From positions 462-64,461 of the forward strand of contig NZ_LMFV01000001.1 of the NCBI RefSeq assembly GCF_001427285.1: a DNA stretch of 64,000 nt, written 5' to 3'. This stretch comes from Mesorhizobium sp. Root552 (lineage in GTDB: Bacteria; Pseudomonadota; Alphaproteobacteria; Rhizobiales; Rhizobiaceae). The notes beneath the pieces were generated by a model. The model was given only the letters and a program-made list of their open reading frames with translations, was not told where the DNA came from and did not search any database. Below are positions 44,273-52,141 of the stretch, piece by piece (position 1 is the stretch's first letter; the number at the start of each line of letters is the position of its first letter). The position numbers were made by a program, and so were the translations under genes.

Positions 44273-44683
44273 ATGACAGGTGAACGAGACCGCAGCAAGC
44301 GGGCCGGCAGCTATGTGCTTGGCCTGATGGACGAAGAGGAACGGGAACGCGCCGAGCGTGACCTGGAGCTTGACCCGGCATTTCGCGATGCGGTTCTCCA
44401 GATGGCCGAGCGGGCGCATGTATTCGATCTCGGCGACAACAACGCCAATCACGCCGACAAGGGCTGGAACTCCGTGCTCAACCGGATATCCGCGTTGCCG
44501 CAGATGCAAGGCAGTGCCCGGGAGACGGGCGGAAATTTTGCACCCTCTGGAGTTCCCGTTTCCAACACGGGACGGAATGTGGTGGACACCGGAGCCAGTG
44601 GAAAAAGCGCGATGCGCGGCCTGATTGTTGCGCTTGGCCTAATCTTGATGTTTGCGCTCGGCTATCTGGCCGGAAAGCTATGA
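44273..44683 (+). CDS. Anti-sigma factor-like membrane protein without cognate sigma
   Basis: A 136-residue protein. The N-terminal 50 residues (AGSYVLGLMDEEERERAERD then DLELDPAFRDAVLQMAER) match the first helices of RskA/anti-sigma-K type domains, which bind ECF sigma factors. A polar spacer of about 60 residues leads to one C-terminal membrane segment (GLIVALGLILMFALGYLAG) facing the membrane. It lacks the extracytoplasmic domain of real anti-sigma-K proteins, and no sigma factor gene is next to it. Its last codons overlap the convergent GNAT gene by 6 bp. Confidence 0.6.
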   Translation: MTGERDRSKRAGSYVLGLMDEEERERAERDLELDPAFRDAVLQMAERAHVFDLGDNNANHADKGWNSVLNRISALPQMQGSARETGGNFAPSGVPVSNTGRNVVDTGASGKSAMRGLIVALGLILMFALGYLAGKL

Positions 44684-45139
44684 ACGCAAGCGACGCGACA
44701 TGAGCATCATCGGCTCATCGTCCTGGACGAACGTTTCGACGCCCTTCCAGCCGAGCCGGGCATAAAAATCGCGCGCTTCCCACGTGTAGAGATAGAGCGT
44801 TTCGACGCCGAGCGATCGAGCCTGGGTTTCCAGCGCCCTGACCAGAGGCGAACCGATGCCGAGATGCCGGTGATCTTCGGCGACCACAAGGCCTGCCAGC
44901 CACGGCGTGAGATCGTGTGCGGCGTCGAGTTCGTGGCGAACAAGCAGCACCGAGCCCATGGGTTTCTCGTCCACAAGCGCGACCAACGCCGTTTCAAAAT
45001 CGTTGTTCTCGACAAGCGCGCATAATTCGCCTGCATCCTGTTCCGGGGTGCGGTCGCTGCCTTCAAAGAAAGCGGAGAATCGCAGAAGCGAAACGGCACG
45101 CGCGTGCTCCTTGCGCATCGGGACAATCGTCGGCGACAT
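44678..45139 (-). CDS. GNAT family N-acetyltransferase
   Basis: A 153-residue GNAT fold. The acetyl-CoA-binding region is AGLVVAEDHRHLGIGSPLVRALETQARS (about 95-122; Q/RxxGxG/A form RHLGIG), followed by LYLYTWEARDFYARLGW, the usual beta-bulge and C-terminal FYxxxGW signature. It would acetylate an amine on a small molecule or protein terminus; the acceptor is unknown. ATG 45139 follows GGGGGAAG. It sits between the nucleoside-binding-protein gene and the ATPase on the importer strand. Confidence 0.88.
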   Translation of the reverse strand: MSPTIVPMRKEHARAVSLLRFSAFFEGSDRTPEQDAGELCALVENNDFETALVALVDEKPMGSVLLVRHELDAAHDLTPWLAGLVVAEDHRHLGIGSPLVRALETQARSLGVETLYLYTWEARDFYARLGWKGVETFVQDDEPMMLMSRRLRS

Positions 45140-45150
45140 CGCTTCCCCCA

Positions 45151-45180
45151 AAAGAAAACCGCCGGGATGATCCCGGCGGT
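45151..45180 (-). terminator. Intrinsic terminator of the BMP gene
   Basis: Perfect 10-bp stem ACCGCCGGGA / TCCCGGCGGT with a 3-base loop at 45158-45180, followed on the minus strand by TTTCTTTT (45151-45157). It is 21 bp after the stop of the binding-protein gene and 12 bp before the GNAT start. Confidence 0.85.
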
Positions 45181-45201
45181 CTCGATACCATTTCGCGCGG
45201 A

Positions 45202-46191
45202 TCAGTAAGGGCAGGCGCTATCCGACGTGTAGTCGTGAACCTCGACCGTGCCGGCGATGATGTCGGCCTTGGCCTTTTCGACGGCAGCCTTCATATCCGC
45301 CGTAACGAGGTCCTTGTTGTTGTCGTCCATGGCGTAGTCGACGCCGCCTTCCTTGAGGCCGAGATTGTTCAGGCCCGCGGTGAACTTGTCGTCCTTGGCA
45401 TCCATGAACGAATTGTAGACGGCGACGTCGACGCGCTTGAGCATCGAGGTCAGCACTTTACCGGGCTGCAGGCCGTTCTGGTTGGAATCGACGCCGATAC
45501 CGAGCTTGCCGGCATCGGCAGCGGCTTGCAGCACACCGACGCCAGTGCCGCCCGCTGCGGCGTAGATGACGTCCGCACCCTGGTCGATCTGGGTCTTGGC
45601 GATTTCACCGCCCTTGGCCGGATCGTTCCATGCAGCAGGCGTATCGCCGGTCATGTTCTGGATCACGTCCGTGGCCCCCGCCGCCTTCGCGCCGCCGACA
45701 TAGCCGCAGCCGAACTTGCGGATCAGCGGAATGTCCATACCGCCGATGAAGCCGACCTTCTTGGACTTCGACGCGATCGCCGCCATCACGCCGACCAGAT
45801 AGGAACCTTCATGCTCCTTGAACACCAAAGAGCGCACATTCGGCAGGTCGACCGCGTCATCAATGATCGCAAACTTGAGTTCAGGATACTCGGCGGCAAC
45901 CTTCTTCAGGGAATCCACCCAGGAGAAGCCTGCCATGACGATCGGGCTGCGGCCATCTTCGGCAAAGCGGCGCAGTGCCTGCTCGCGCTGCGAAGCGTTG
46001 GAAACTTCGAACTCGACATAGGCAATGCCGGTTTCGGTCTTGAACTTCTCGGCTCCGTTATAGGCAGCCTCGTTGAAGGATTTGTCGAACTTTCCGCCGA
46101 GATCGTACAGCAGAGCCGGCTGGATGTCCGCGGCGAAAGCCGGGAAAATCATGGCTGTAGCGGCCAAAAGGCCGAGGACGATACGTTTCAT
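45202..46191 (-). CDS. Nucleoside-binding BMP family protein
   Basis: A 329-residue periplasmic protein of the BMP/Med family. Signal peptide MKRIVLGLLAATAMIFPAFA without a lipobox cysteine, so it is soluble in the periplasm. Characteristic stretches are LGGKFDKSFNEAAYNGAEKF, VMAGFSWVDSLKKVAAEYPE, FIGGMDIPLIRKFGCGYVGG and the GADVIYAAAGGTGVGVLQAA nucleoside pocket. It is separated from its ATPase and permeases by the GNAT, anti-sigma-like and slyX genes and has its own strong terminator, so it probably forms a separate, more abundant transcript. ATG 46191 is chosen; the frame to 46317 is not signal-like. Confidence 0.92.
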   Translation of the reverse strand: MKRIVLGLLAATAMIFPAFAADIQPALLYDLGGKFDKSFNEAAYNGAEKFKTETGIAYVEFEVSNASQREQALRRFAEDGRSPIVMAGFSWVDSLKKVAAEYPELKFAIIDDAVDLPNVRSLVFKEHEGSYLVGVMAAIASKSKKVGFIGGMDIPLIRKFGCGYVGGAKAAGATDVIQNMTGDTPAAWNDPAKGGEIAKTQIDQGADVIYAAAGGTGVGVLQAAADAGKLGIGVDSNQNGLQPGKVLTSMLKRVDVAVYNSFMDAKDDKFTAGLNNLGLKEGGVDYAMDDNNKDLVTADMKAAVEKAKADIIAGTVEVHDYTSDSACPY

Positions 46192-46398
46192 GTGGTCCAC
46201 ACCCTGTCGGTTGTTTTTCCGTTGTAGTGCAGCGCACCGGGCACTTTCAGCGCCGGCGCGCAGATTGGGCGGGAACTTCGGCCCCCGCCAAAGCCAATCT
46301 GGCATGGCCGGAAACAAAATTCATCCTGAATTTTTGACCTTTTGGAAAATCGCAATCACCAAACCGCGATGATACGATCTGGTGTTACCTTCGTTACA

Positions 46399-47064
46399 TC
46401 AAGCCGAAGCCGCAGCCGGAATCGGGCATGCCACGCCTGTTCCCTGCAGGCCGCAATAACCATTGGGATTCTTGGCCAGATACTGCTGGTGTCCTTCCTC
46501 GGCGAAGTAAAACTCGGGCGCTGGCGCGATCTCCGTGCTGATCTGACTGCGACCGGCACTGCGCAACGAAGCGTCGTAAGCGTCACGCGACGCAATCGCC
46601 GCCTGATATTGAGCCTCGTCATAGGTATAGATCGCCGAGCGGTAGGTGGTGCCGACATCGTTGCCCTGGCGCATGCCTTGCGTAGGATCGTGGCTTTCCC
46701 AAAACAGCTTGAGCAACTCGCTGTACGAAACGATCTTCGGGTCGAAGACCACCAAAACGACCTCGGCATGACCGGTCAGGCCGGTGCAGGTTTCCTGATA
46801 GGTGGGATTAGGCGTGAGGCCACCGGCATATCCCGCTGCGGTTACCCATACGCCTTCCGTTTGCCAGAACAGCCGCTCGGCACCCCAGAAACATCCCATG
46901 CCAAACAGGGCCCTCTCCAGCCCTTCCGGATAGGGTCCCTTGAGCGGATGCTTGGACACATAGTGTTTCGCCGCTGTCGCAATAGCCTTGTCGCGACCGG
47001 GAAGCGCCTCGCCAGCTTTCGGCAAGGTAATTTTCTTGTTCAAGATATCGCTGAGAAAAAACAA
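46399..47064 (-). CDS. msrA: Peptide methionine-S-sulfoxide reductase A
   Basis: A 221-residue MsrA repairing methionine sulfoxide (S-form) in proteins. The catalytic GCFWGAE motif places the active Cys near residue 58. Further signatures are [50 protein letters not shown] and the late [21 protein letters not shown] with a resolving Cys. The N-terminal 50 residues are longer than in short MsrA proteins but usual in alphaproteobacteria. Single gene; the 207 bp before it hold nothing else recognisable. Confidence 0.97.
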   Translation of the reverse strand: MFFLSDILNKKITLPKAGEALPGRDKAIATAAKHYVSKHPLKGPYPEGLERALFGMGCFWGAERLFWQTEGVWVTAAGYAGGLTPNPTYQETCTGLTGHAEVVLVVFDPKIVSYSELLKLFWESHDPTQGMRQGNDVGTTYRSAIYTYDEAQYQAAIASRDAYDASLRSAGRSQISTEIAPAPEFYFAEEGHQQYLAKNPNGYCGLQGTGVACPIPAAASA

Positions 47065-47101
47065 GTCGTCTTCCTTTCATTGTGCCGAAGCACCGGAAAG
47101 A

Positions 47102-47425
47102 TCAGGTCGCAACGTATCGTCCGGCAACTCGCTCGCGCCTGTAGCCAATGGCGTAGAATGCGAGAGCCAATCCGGCGAAAATCACGCAGCCCGGCAAGCT
47201 GAGCAACCAGTCGGCGCCGACGTCCCACAAAACAGGCGCCATTTTTTCGCGTACAAATATTTCAGCAGCACTCATCGTCTGCGGTGACACGGCATTCCAG
47301 CTCGTCTTGAGCGGCGTCAGGACCAATTGCGAGGCGGCGACGGTACGCGTTGCATCGAGTACCGCCATGATGACGGCAATCGAAAGCGAAATCATCGCAG
47401 CCAAACGGAACACAAAGCGAAACAT
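47102..47425 (-). CDS. Small two-segment membrane protein of unknown function
   Basis: A 107-residue protein with two clear membrane segments: MISLSIAVIMAVLDATR and, near the C-terminus, LLSLPGCVIFAGLALAFYAIG, then a basic YRRER tail. Between them lies a polar region with TPLKTSWNAVSPQTM. The likely start is the ATG at 47425 behind GGAAAG; the longer frame to 47578 adds a basic, non-family-like stretch. I do not recognise a named family. It precedes a PAP2 gene on the opposite strand. Confidence 0.7.
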   Translation of the reverse strand: MFRFVFRLAAMISLSIAVIMAVLDATRTVAASQLVLTPLKTSWNAVSPQTMSAAEIFVREKMAPVLWDVGADWLLSLPGCVIFAGLALAFYAIGYRRERVAGRYVAT

Positions 47426-47576
47426 CCAGATCTTTCCAATGTCTGTTTCGGATAGACAGATATGGCGGACGACGCTTCGGCGCAATCGTTCAAACGAGAA
47501 ATTGAAGAGCCGCGCCGCGAACCTCCACGCCACCCCGATTAGCGAATTCTTGAGCTTCTTGTGCAAAGCAGGGAAC

Positions 47577-48503
47577 ATGAAAACGGCAGCGACGCATCTC
47601 TTTCCCGCGGAGGCTTTCGTCCTCAGGGTATCCGCGACGGTGGCATTGATCGACGTCGCCTTGATCCTCGTGCGAGGCCCACGGGTGGACCTTGCTGCTT
47701 ACGGAACCCTTGCGGCTTTGGTGTCAGCGCTTCTTGTGCTGGGTCTTTTCTACCGCCGCTCGGGACGTAGCGACACGATTGGCGCTATGGCAACGAGCGC
47801 CGGGCTCTTCATTTTCTTCACGGCGGTCATGTCGCTGTTCAATTACCTTTTGACGCCAAATTCGAATCCGACGATCGACCATTGGCTTTTCCAGATCGAT
47901 GCAGCGATGGGTTACGACTGGCCCGGAATGCTTGGATGGGCTGCGCACCATCCGTGGTTCAACGAACTCATGCGCTTTTCCTACGCATCCACCTTGCCAC
48001 AGATTGCCCTGCTGCTGGTGGTGCTCAGCCTGAGTTCGCGCATGGACGACCTGCACGGCTTGATGATCACCGTGGTGGTTGCAGGGACGATCTCCGTGAT
48101 GTTCTGGGGTCTGTTTCCGAGCGCCGGCGCGAAGGCCTACCACACGCTGCCGGATGAAGTCATGCGCGCGGTGCGGCCAATAGTGGATCCGGCCTATGGC
48201 CTGGAAATCCTGGCGCTGTTGAAAAACGGCTCCCCATTTCTCAGCCCGAACGAGTTGCGCGGGTTGATCGCTTTCCCATCGTTCCACATCGTACTGGCGG
48301 TTACCGCCACTTACTATGCCCGCAACGTGAAGTGGCTGTTTGCGCCCTATCTGGTCATCAACCTTATCGTTTTGCCGGCAGTTCTTGTTCACGGTGGTCA
48401 CCACCTCGCCGACATTCCGGCTGGCCTTGCGGTATTTGCCTTTGCGGCTTTCTGCACGCAACTGGCGGTTCGCCGACAGAGCCTTGCACCAGTGACCGCG
48501 TAA
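47577..48503 (+). CDS. PAP2 family (phosphatase-like) integral membrane protein
   Basis: A 308-residue membrane protein with six hydrophobic segments. The PAP2 active-site motifs are FPSFHIVLAVTATYYAR (PSxH with catalytic His) and HGGHHLADIPAGLAVF (second His and Asp). It resembles PAP2_3/inositol-phosphorylceramide-synthase-like proteins. The likely role is dephosphorylation or head-group exchange of membrane lipid phosphates. ATG 47577 follows AGGGAA; the frame to 47307 overlaps the opposite-strand gene and is spurious. The 332 bp that follow contain no gene. Confidence 0.9.
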   Translation: MKTAATHLFPAEAFVLRVSATVALIDVALILVRGPRVDLAAYGTLAALVSALLVLGLFYRRSGRSDTIGAMATSAGLFIFFTAVMSLFNYLLTPNSNPTIDHWLFQIDAAMGYDWPGMLGWAAHHPWFNELMRFSYASTLPQIALLLVVLSLSSRMDDLHGLMITVVVAGTISVMFWGLFPSAGAKAYHTLPDEVMRAVRPIVDPAYGLEILALLKNGSPFLSPNELRGLIAFPSFHIVLAVTATYYARNVKWLFAPYLVINLIVLPAVLVHGGHHLADIPAGLAVFAFAAFCTQLAVRRQSLAPVTA

Positions 48504-48835
48504 GCGACACACCTCGCTGCCTCATTCAGGCTCGACTGCCACCGCCATGAAGGGCCAGCCTTCATGGTTGTGCGAAAGCCAGTTTCCGCGAGCCTAGCTC
48601 GGCGCAGTCGATAAGCCACGGCCCGACCTTTGACGGGGAGACAACCACCCCACAATAGGAAGCATTTCTATATTAACCTGCCGATTTCATTCGGCATTTG
48701 TTAAGCACGCGCCACACTACCTTTCGTTTACCATTCCCTTTAACGCAACCGAAATCGGTTCCCTGCAAGGTTAGGCCACGGTTCGACAAGAGACCGTCTT
48801 ACGGAAGTCACAACCTGGGCAAAAGGAATACTCTC
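48504..48835 (+). other. Gene-free stretch before the Flp pilin gene
   Basis: No convincing gene. It holds a perfect 9-bp hairpin (CCATGAAGG / CCTTCATGG, 5-base loop, 48545-48567) that may end the PAP2 transcript, and a smaller inverted repeat TGCCGA...TCGGCA (48679-48696). The rest is AT-richer than its surroundings and should carry the pilin promoter and a long leader. Confidence 0.5.
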
Positions 48836-49018
48836 ATGACCAAGCTTCTTTCGCGTTTCGTCAAGGACGAGTCGGGCGCCACGGCTATCGAATACGGCCT
48901 TATCGCAGCTCTGATCGCTCTTGCCATCATCGTTGGCGCTGGCGCGCTCGGCTCCGCTCTGAACACCAAGTTCCAGGCTGTCGCAGATTGCGTTGGCGAC
49001 ACCGACAGCTGCCGTTAA
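48836..49018 (+). CDS. Flp-type (type IVb) pilin
   Basis: A 60-residue Flp/Fap pilin subunit. The N-terminus MTKLLSRFVKDESGATAIEYGL contains the conserved G/ATAIEYG element where the prepilin peptidase cuts before the hydrophobic helix LIAALIALAIIVGAGALGSALN. The short polar end has two Cys (VADCVGDTDSCR), probably a disulfide loop. It would form Tad/Flp adhesive pili, but no other tad or cpa gene is in the window, so it is an isolated pilin copy. RBS AAAGGAAT and a strong terminator suggest high expression. Confidence 0.9.
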   Translation: MTKLLSRFVKDESGATAIEYGLIAALIALAIIVGAGALGSALNTKFQAVADCVGDTDSCR

Positions 49019-49058
49019 TCAGTTCATTCACGTTGCCCAGGAGGCAACGAGGGTAAGG

Positions 49059-49083
49059 AAGGCCGCCGAAAGGCGGCCTTTTT
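49059..49083 (+). terminator. Intrinsic terminator of the pilin gene
   Basis: Perfect stem AAGGCCGCC / GGCGGCCTT with GAAA tetraloop, followed by TTTC then TTTT. It is 40 bp after the stop. Confidence 0.9.
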
Positions 49084-49203
49084 CTTTTCCGGCGCACCGC
49101 AAGACGGCCGGTCGGTTCATATTCTAGGAAGCCATTTTCGAACGCCGCATTCCACTTTTCGCAATCGAGCCCTATATATTCGGCATAGTAGGTTGAAGCC
49201 GCC

Positions 49204-49524
49204 ATGCAACGAACCCAAAAGCTGACGATTGCTCTTTGCACAAGCCTGGCGCTGCTTCCCGCCGTAATTGGTGTCGCACAAGCAGCAGAACCCGTGACTT
49301 CGATCAACCCCGGCCTCTCCGCAGCTCAGGATCGGGCGACGGAACTGATGGTTCTGCAGAACCAGTTGCAGCGGCAGCAGTTCCAGCAGCAACAGCAGCA
49401 ATTTCGCCAGCAGGACAGGCAGCAGGTCGTGCCGCTCCAACTGCAGCGGCCGAATGTGCCAACGATCGGATCGAACTGCCGAACCGAAGTATTCGGCAAC
49501 ACTTATGTGAAGAAATGCCGCTAG
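49204..49524 (+). CDS. Gln-rich exported protein
   Basis: A 106-residue protein with a signal peptide (LTIALCTSLALLPAVIGVAQA). After a short acidic/neutral linker comes a Gln-rich tract (about residues 55-78: NQLQRQQ, QQQQQQ, QQDRQQVV) rich in Q and R, then a basic hydrophobic stretch and a C-terminus containing two cysteines (SNCRTEVFGNTYVKKCR). The latter could close a small disulfide-bonded domain. I do not recognise it as a known family. An in-frame open frame on the same region in another reading frame is a shadow. Confidence 0.68.
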   Translation: MQRTQKLTIALCTSLALLPAVIGVAQAAEPVTSINPGLSAAQDRATELMVLQNQLQRQQFQQQQQQFRQQDRQQVVPLQLQRPNVPTIGSNCRTEVFGNTYVKKCR

Positions 49525-49635
49525 CGCGGTTTGCCTGAAATAATTAGCCGTCTATCTTGTAGCAACAGAATCGGTGCGCAAGCGTCATTCTGGTGAACAG
49601 CGATGGCCTATACGGGCGACGAACGAGATAGTCAT

Positions 49636-50097
49636 ATGCCGACACCTAAAAAAAGAGCCATACGCAAGGCCAAGAAAGGCGAACGGGTCCGGCAGGTCGC
49701 CGCCATTCCGTTTCGGATCGGCGATACCGGCGAGATCGAGGTGATGCTGGTTACGTCGCGCGAGACCAAGCGCTTCATCGTACCCAAGGGCTGGCCGATG
49801 AAAGGCAAGAGCGGGCGCAAGGCGGCAACGATCGAGGCAATGGAAGAGGCCGGCGTTGTCGGCAAGACGCTTAAAGCTCCAGCGGGTGGCTATTCATACT
49901 GGAAGCGCCTGTCGGCGGGCTTCGTGCGCGTCGATGTGACCGTTTATCTGCTCAGGGTCGAGGATCAATTGCCTAAGTGGAAGGAAACGGCAAAGCGTCA
50001 GCGCGCGTGGCTGTCTCCTGTGCAGGCGGCAACCTTGATCGACGAACCAGAACTGTCGAGCCTGCTGAAGACGCTGAAGGTACCTGCGGAAGCGTAG
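49636..50097 (+). CDS. NUDIX-fold protein with degenerate Nudix box
   Basis: A 153-residue Nudix-fold protein with a basic N-terminus. The box region reads GWPMKGKSGRKAATIEAMEEAGV. Against the pattern GX5EX7REUXEEXGU, the first Glu is Lys and the Arg is Ile, while the last three catalytic Glu residues (EAMEE) and Gly remain. Members hydrolyse nucleoside-diphosphate-linked compounds or diphosphoinositols; loss of the first Glu may alter metal use. Start is uncertain: ATG 49636 gives a family-like basic lead; ATG 49603 is possible. Convergent with the citrate-lyase-like gene. Confidence 0.8.
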   Translation: MPTPKKRAIRKAKKGERVRQVAAIPFRIGDTGEIEVMLVTSRETKRFIVPKGWPMKGKSGRKAATIEAMEEAGVVGKTLKAPAGGYSYWKRLSAGFVRVDVTVYLLRVEDQLPKWKETAKRQRAWLSPVQAATLIDEPELSSLLKTLKVPAEA

Positions 50098-50101
50098 CGC
50101 G

Positions 50102-50953
50102 CTAACCGCCTGTGTCGTCCTCGTCAGGCAGCCCACGCTTCAGGGCACCGGAATAGGCCCACAGCCACTCACGCGGCAGCGGCCCCTTGTTGCGCTCGCC
50201 ACGTTGCGACTGCTCCCATGCATGGGCAAGGATGCCGACAGAACGCGACAACACGAACAGGCCACGCGTCAGCGGCGGCGGAAATCCGAGTTCGCCATAG
50301 ATGACGGCCGTGGCACCGTCGATGTTGAGCGGGATCTGCTTGCCTTTCCGGCGCGCGATTTCCGCCTCTATCGTTTCGGCAATGGCCGCAAATCGGCCAC
50401 CAACCACACCACGGGCGGCAAAGTTCCGGGTGATCTCCAAAAGACGCGGGGCGCGGGGATCGATCGGATGGAAGCGATGGCCGAAGCCGGGCACATAGCC
50501 GCGATCCTCCGCAAAGAACTTGTCCAAGCTGGAGGCGACGGCCTGCTCGATTGCCGCGCCGGCATCCATGGCTGCTGCAATATCCCCATAGAACGCCAGC
50601 GCCTGTTCTCCCGCCCCGCCATGCACATCGCCGAGGACGTTGATGGCGGAGGCCATGGCGCTGTTGATGCCGACGCCGCAGGTAGCTGCCATACGGGCAA
50701 TGGCGATCGACGGCGCTTGCGGACCGTGATCCACAGCAGCGCCAAGCGCGATGCCCAGAAGCTCGGCCTGCTGTTCGCCCGGCAGTTCGCCACGCAGCAT
50801 CAACCAGATCATGGCAGGGAAACTGACGCGCCCGATGAGATCCTGGATCTCGTAGCCGCGCAAGCGGATGATGCCGGGCATCATCTCGATGATGGAAGTT
50901 TCCCACCACTGCTCGCCACGGCTGCGGCCTTCATCCTTATCCCGCTCACTCAT
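50102..50953 (-). CDS. Citryl-CoA lyase / citrate-synthase-like enzyme
   Basis: A 283-residue protein corresponding to the catalytic part of citrate synthase; full-length enzymes have about 430. All three catalytic residues of that fold can be placed: His in DVHGGAGEQAL, His in YVPGFGHRFHPIDPRAPRL and Asp in NIDGATAVIYGELGF. The missing N-terminal domain makes the citryl-CoA (or citramalyl-CoA-like) lyase family more likely than a normal citrate synthase. Adjacent CoA-transferase and tricarboxylate importer genes suggest that it cleaves a CoA thioester of an imported tricarboxylate into an oxo-acid and acetyl-CoA. It overlaps the CoA-transferase stop by 4 bp. Confidence 0.78.
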   Translation of the reverse strand: MSERDKDEGRSRGEQWWETSIIEMMPGIIRLRGYEIQDLIGRVSFPAMIWLMLRGELPGEQQAELLGIALGAAVDHGPQAPSIAIARMAATCGVGINSAMASAINVLGDVHGGAGEQALAFYGDIAAAMDAGAAIEQAVASSLDKFFAEDRGYVPGFGHRFHPIDPRAPRLLEITRNFAARGVVGGRFAAIAETIEAEIARRKGKQIPLNIDGATAVIYGELGFPPPLTRGLFVLSRSVGILAHAWEQSQRGERNKGPLPREWLWAYSGALKRGLPDEDDTGG

Positions 50954-52128
50954 GCCGGCGCACCCGCGCGCTTGGGCAGGCTTGAGAAGAGCTCATCCAT
51001 GTGTTGGCCAAGAGCAGGTGGCGGCACGGCGGGCGATGGGGCCTCTCCATCAACGAGTACCCCGCCACGAACAACGGTCAACGGTCCTTCGACGCCCGGA
51101 ACCGTTTCAAAACGGGTTGTCAGCTTGCGCTCCATAACTTGCGGCTCGGTGAGGACTTGCGGAATTGTCAGCACGCGACCGGCAGGAATGCCGGCCCGGT
51201 TCATTCGTTCCTCCCAAATCGACGCCGGCTCGGCGACAAGCGCAGCTTCGATCAGGACCGTCAGGGCCTTGCGGTTGAGTTTGCGCGCCTCGCGCTCTGC
51301 AAAACGCGAATCCTGCGCCAATTCCGGCGCTCCAATGAGCCGGCACAAGGCGACGAACTGCTCCTGTTTGTTAGCGGCGATATTGAGCAATCCGTCGGCC
51401 GTTCGGAACGTACCGGAGGGTGCAGCGGTCATATTGTCATTGCCCATGGGGCGCGGATCGACACCGGCTGTGAGGTAATTGGAGACCGGCCAGCCCAAGG
51501 CCGACAGCGTGCACTCAAGCATCGACACGTCGAGGAACGCGCCCTGCCCGCTCGTCTTCTGCCGTACCAGTGCGGCAGCGATGGAAAACGCGCCGACTAG
51601 CCCGCCAAGTGTGTCTGCCACCGGATAACCAACACGAAGCGGCGCAGTCTCTGGCGTGCCGGTGATGCTCATAATGCCCGACAGGCCTTGGATGATCTGG
51701 TCATAGGCCGGATTGTCGCGCATCGGGCCGGTCTGCCCGAAACCCGAAATCGCACAATAGACGAGGCTTGGCCGAACTTCCCTCAAGGTTTCGTAGCCCA
51801 GGCCAAGTCGCGCCATGACGCCCGGCCGGAAATTTTCCACCAATGCATCCGCCGTCGCGACAAGATCGAGAAAGCGCTCCCGGTCGCCGGCATCCTTGAG
51901 ATCGAGCACGACGGAGCGCTTGCCGGCATTTTGCGCGAGAAAGGATGCGCCCATGCCGGCTTCATTGAGCTTGGCGGAGGCACCGAGTTGCCTTGCCAGG
52001 TCACCACCGGACGGGGCCTCGACCTTTATGACATCAGCTCCGAGCAACGCCAATTGATAGGCGCAATAAGGCCCGGCCAACACATTGGTAAGGTCGAGAA
52101 CCCGTATTCCGGCAAGCAGGTCTATCAC
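50950..52128 (-). CDS. CaiB/BaiF (family III) CoA-transferase
   Basis: A 392-residue class III CoA-transferase. Family marks are GIRVLDLTNVLAGPYCAYQLALLGADVIKVEAP (residues 6-38), followed by SFLAQNAGKRSVVLDLKD, FGQTGPMRDNPAYDQIIQGLSG, and the nucleophile Asp region near DVSMLECTLSALGW. It would move CoA from a donor such as acetyl- or succinyl-CoA to a carboxylic acid. Its position between tctA and the lyase gene points to the imported tricarboxylate as the acceptor. Confidence 0.92.
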   Translation of the reverse strand: MIDLLAGIRVLDLTNVLAGPYCAYQLALLGADVIKVEAPSGGDLARQLGASAKLNEAGMGASFLAQNAGKRSVVLDLKDAGDRERFLDLVATADALVENFRPGVMARLGLGYETLREVRPSLVYCAISGFGQTGPMRDNPAYDQIIQGLSGIMSITGTPETAPLRVGYPVADTLGGLVGAFSIAAALVRQKTSGQGAFLDVSMLECTLSALGWPVSNYLTAGVDPRPMGNDNMTAAPSGTFRTADGLLNIAANKQEQFVALCRLIGAPELAQDSRFAEREARKLNRKALTVLIEAALVAEPASIWEERMNRAGIPAGRVLTIPQVLTEPQVMERKLTTRFETVPGVEGPLTVVRGGVLVDGEAPSPAVPPPALGQHMDELFSSLPKRAGAPA

Positions 52129-52141
52129 GTCAGCCTACCGC

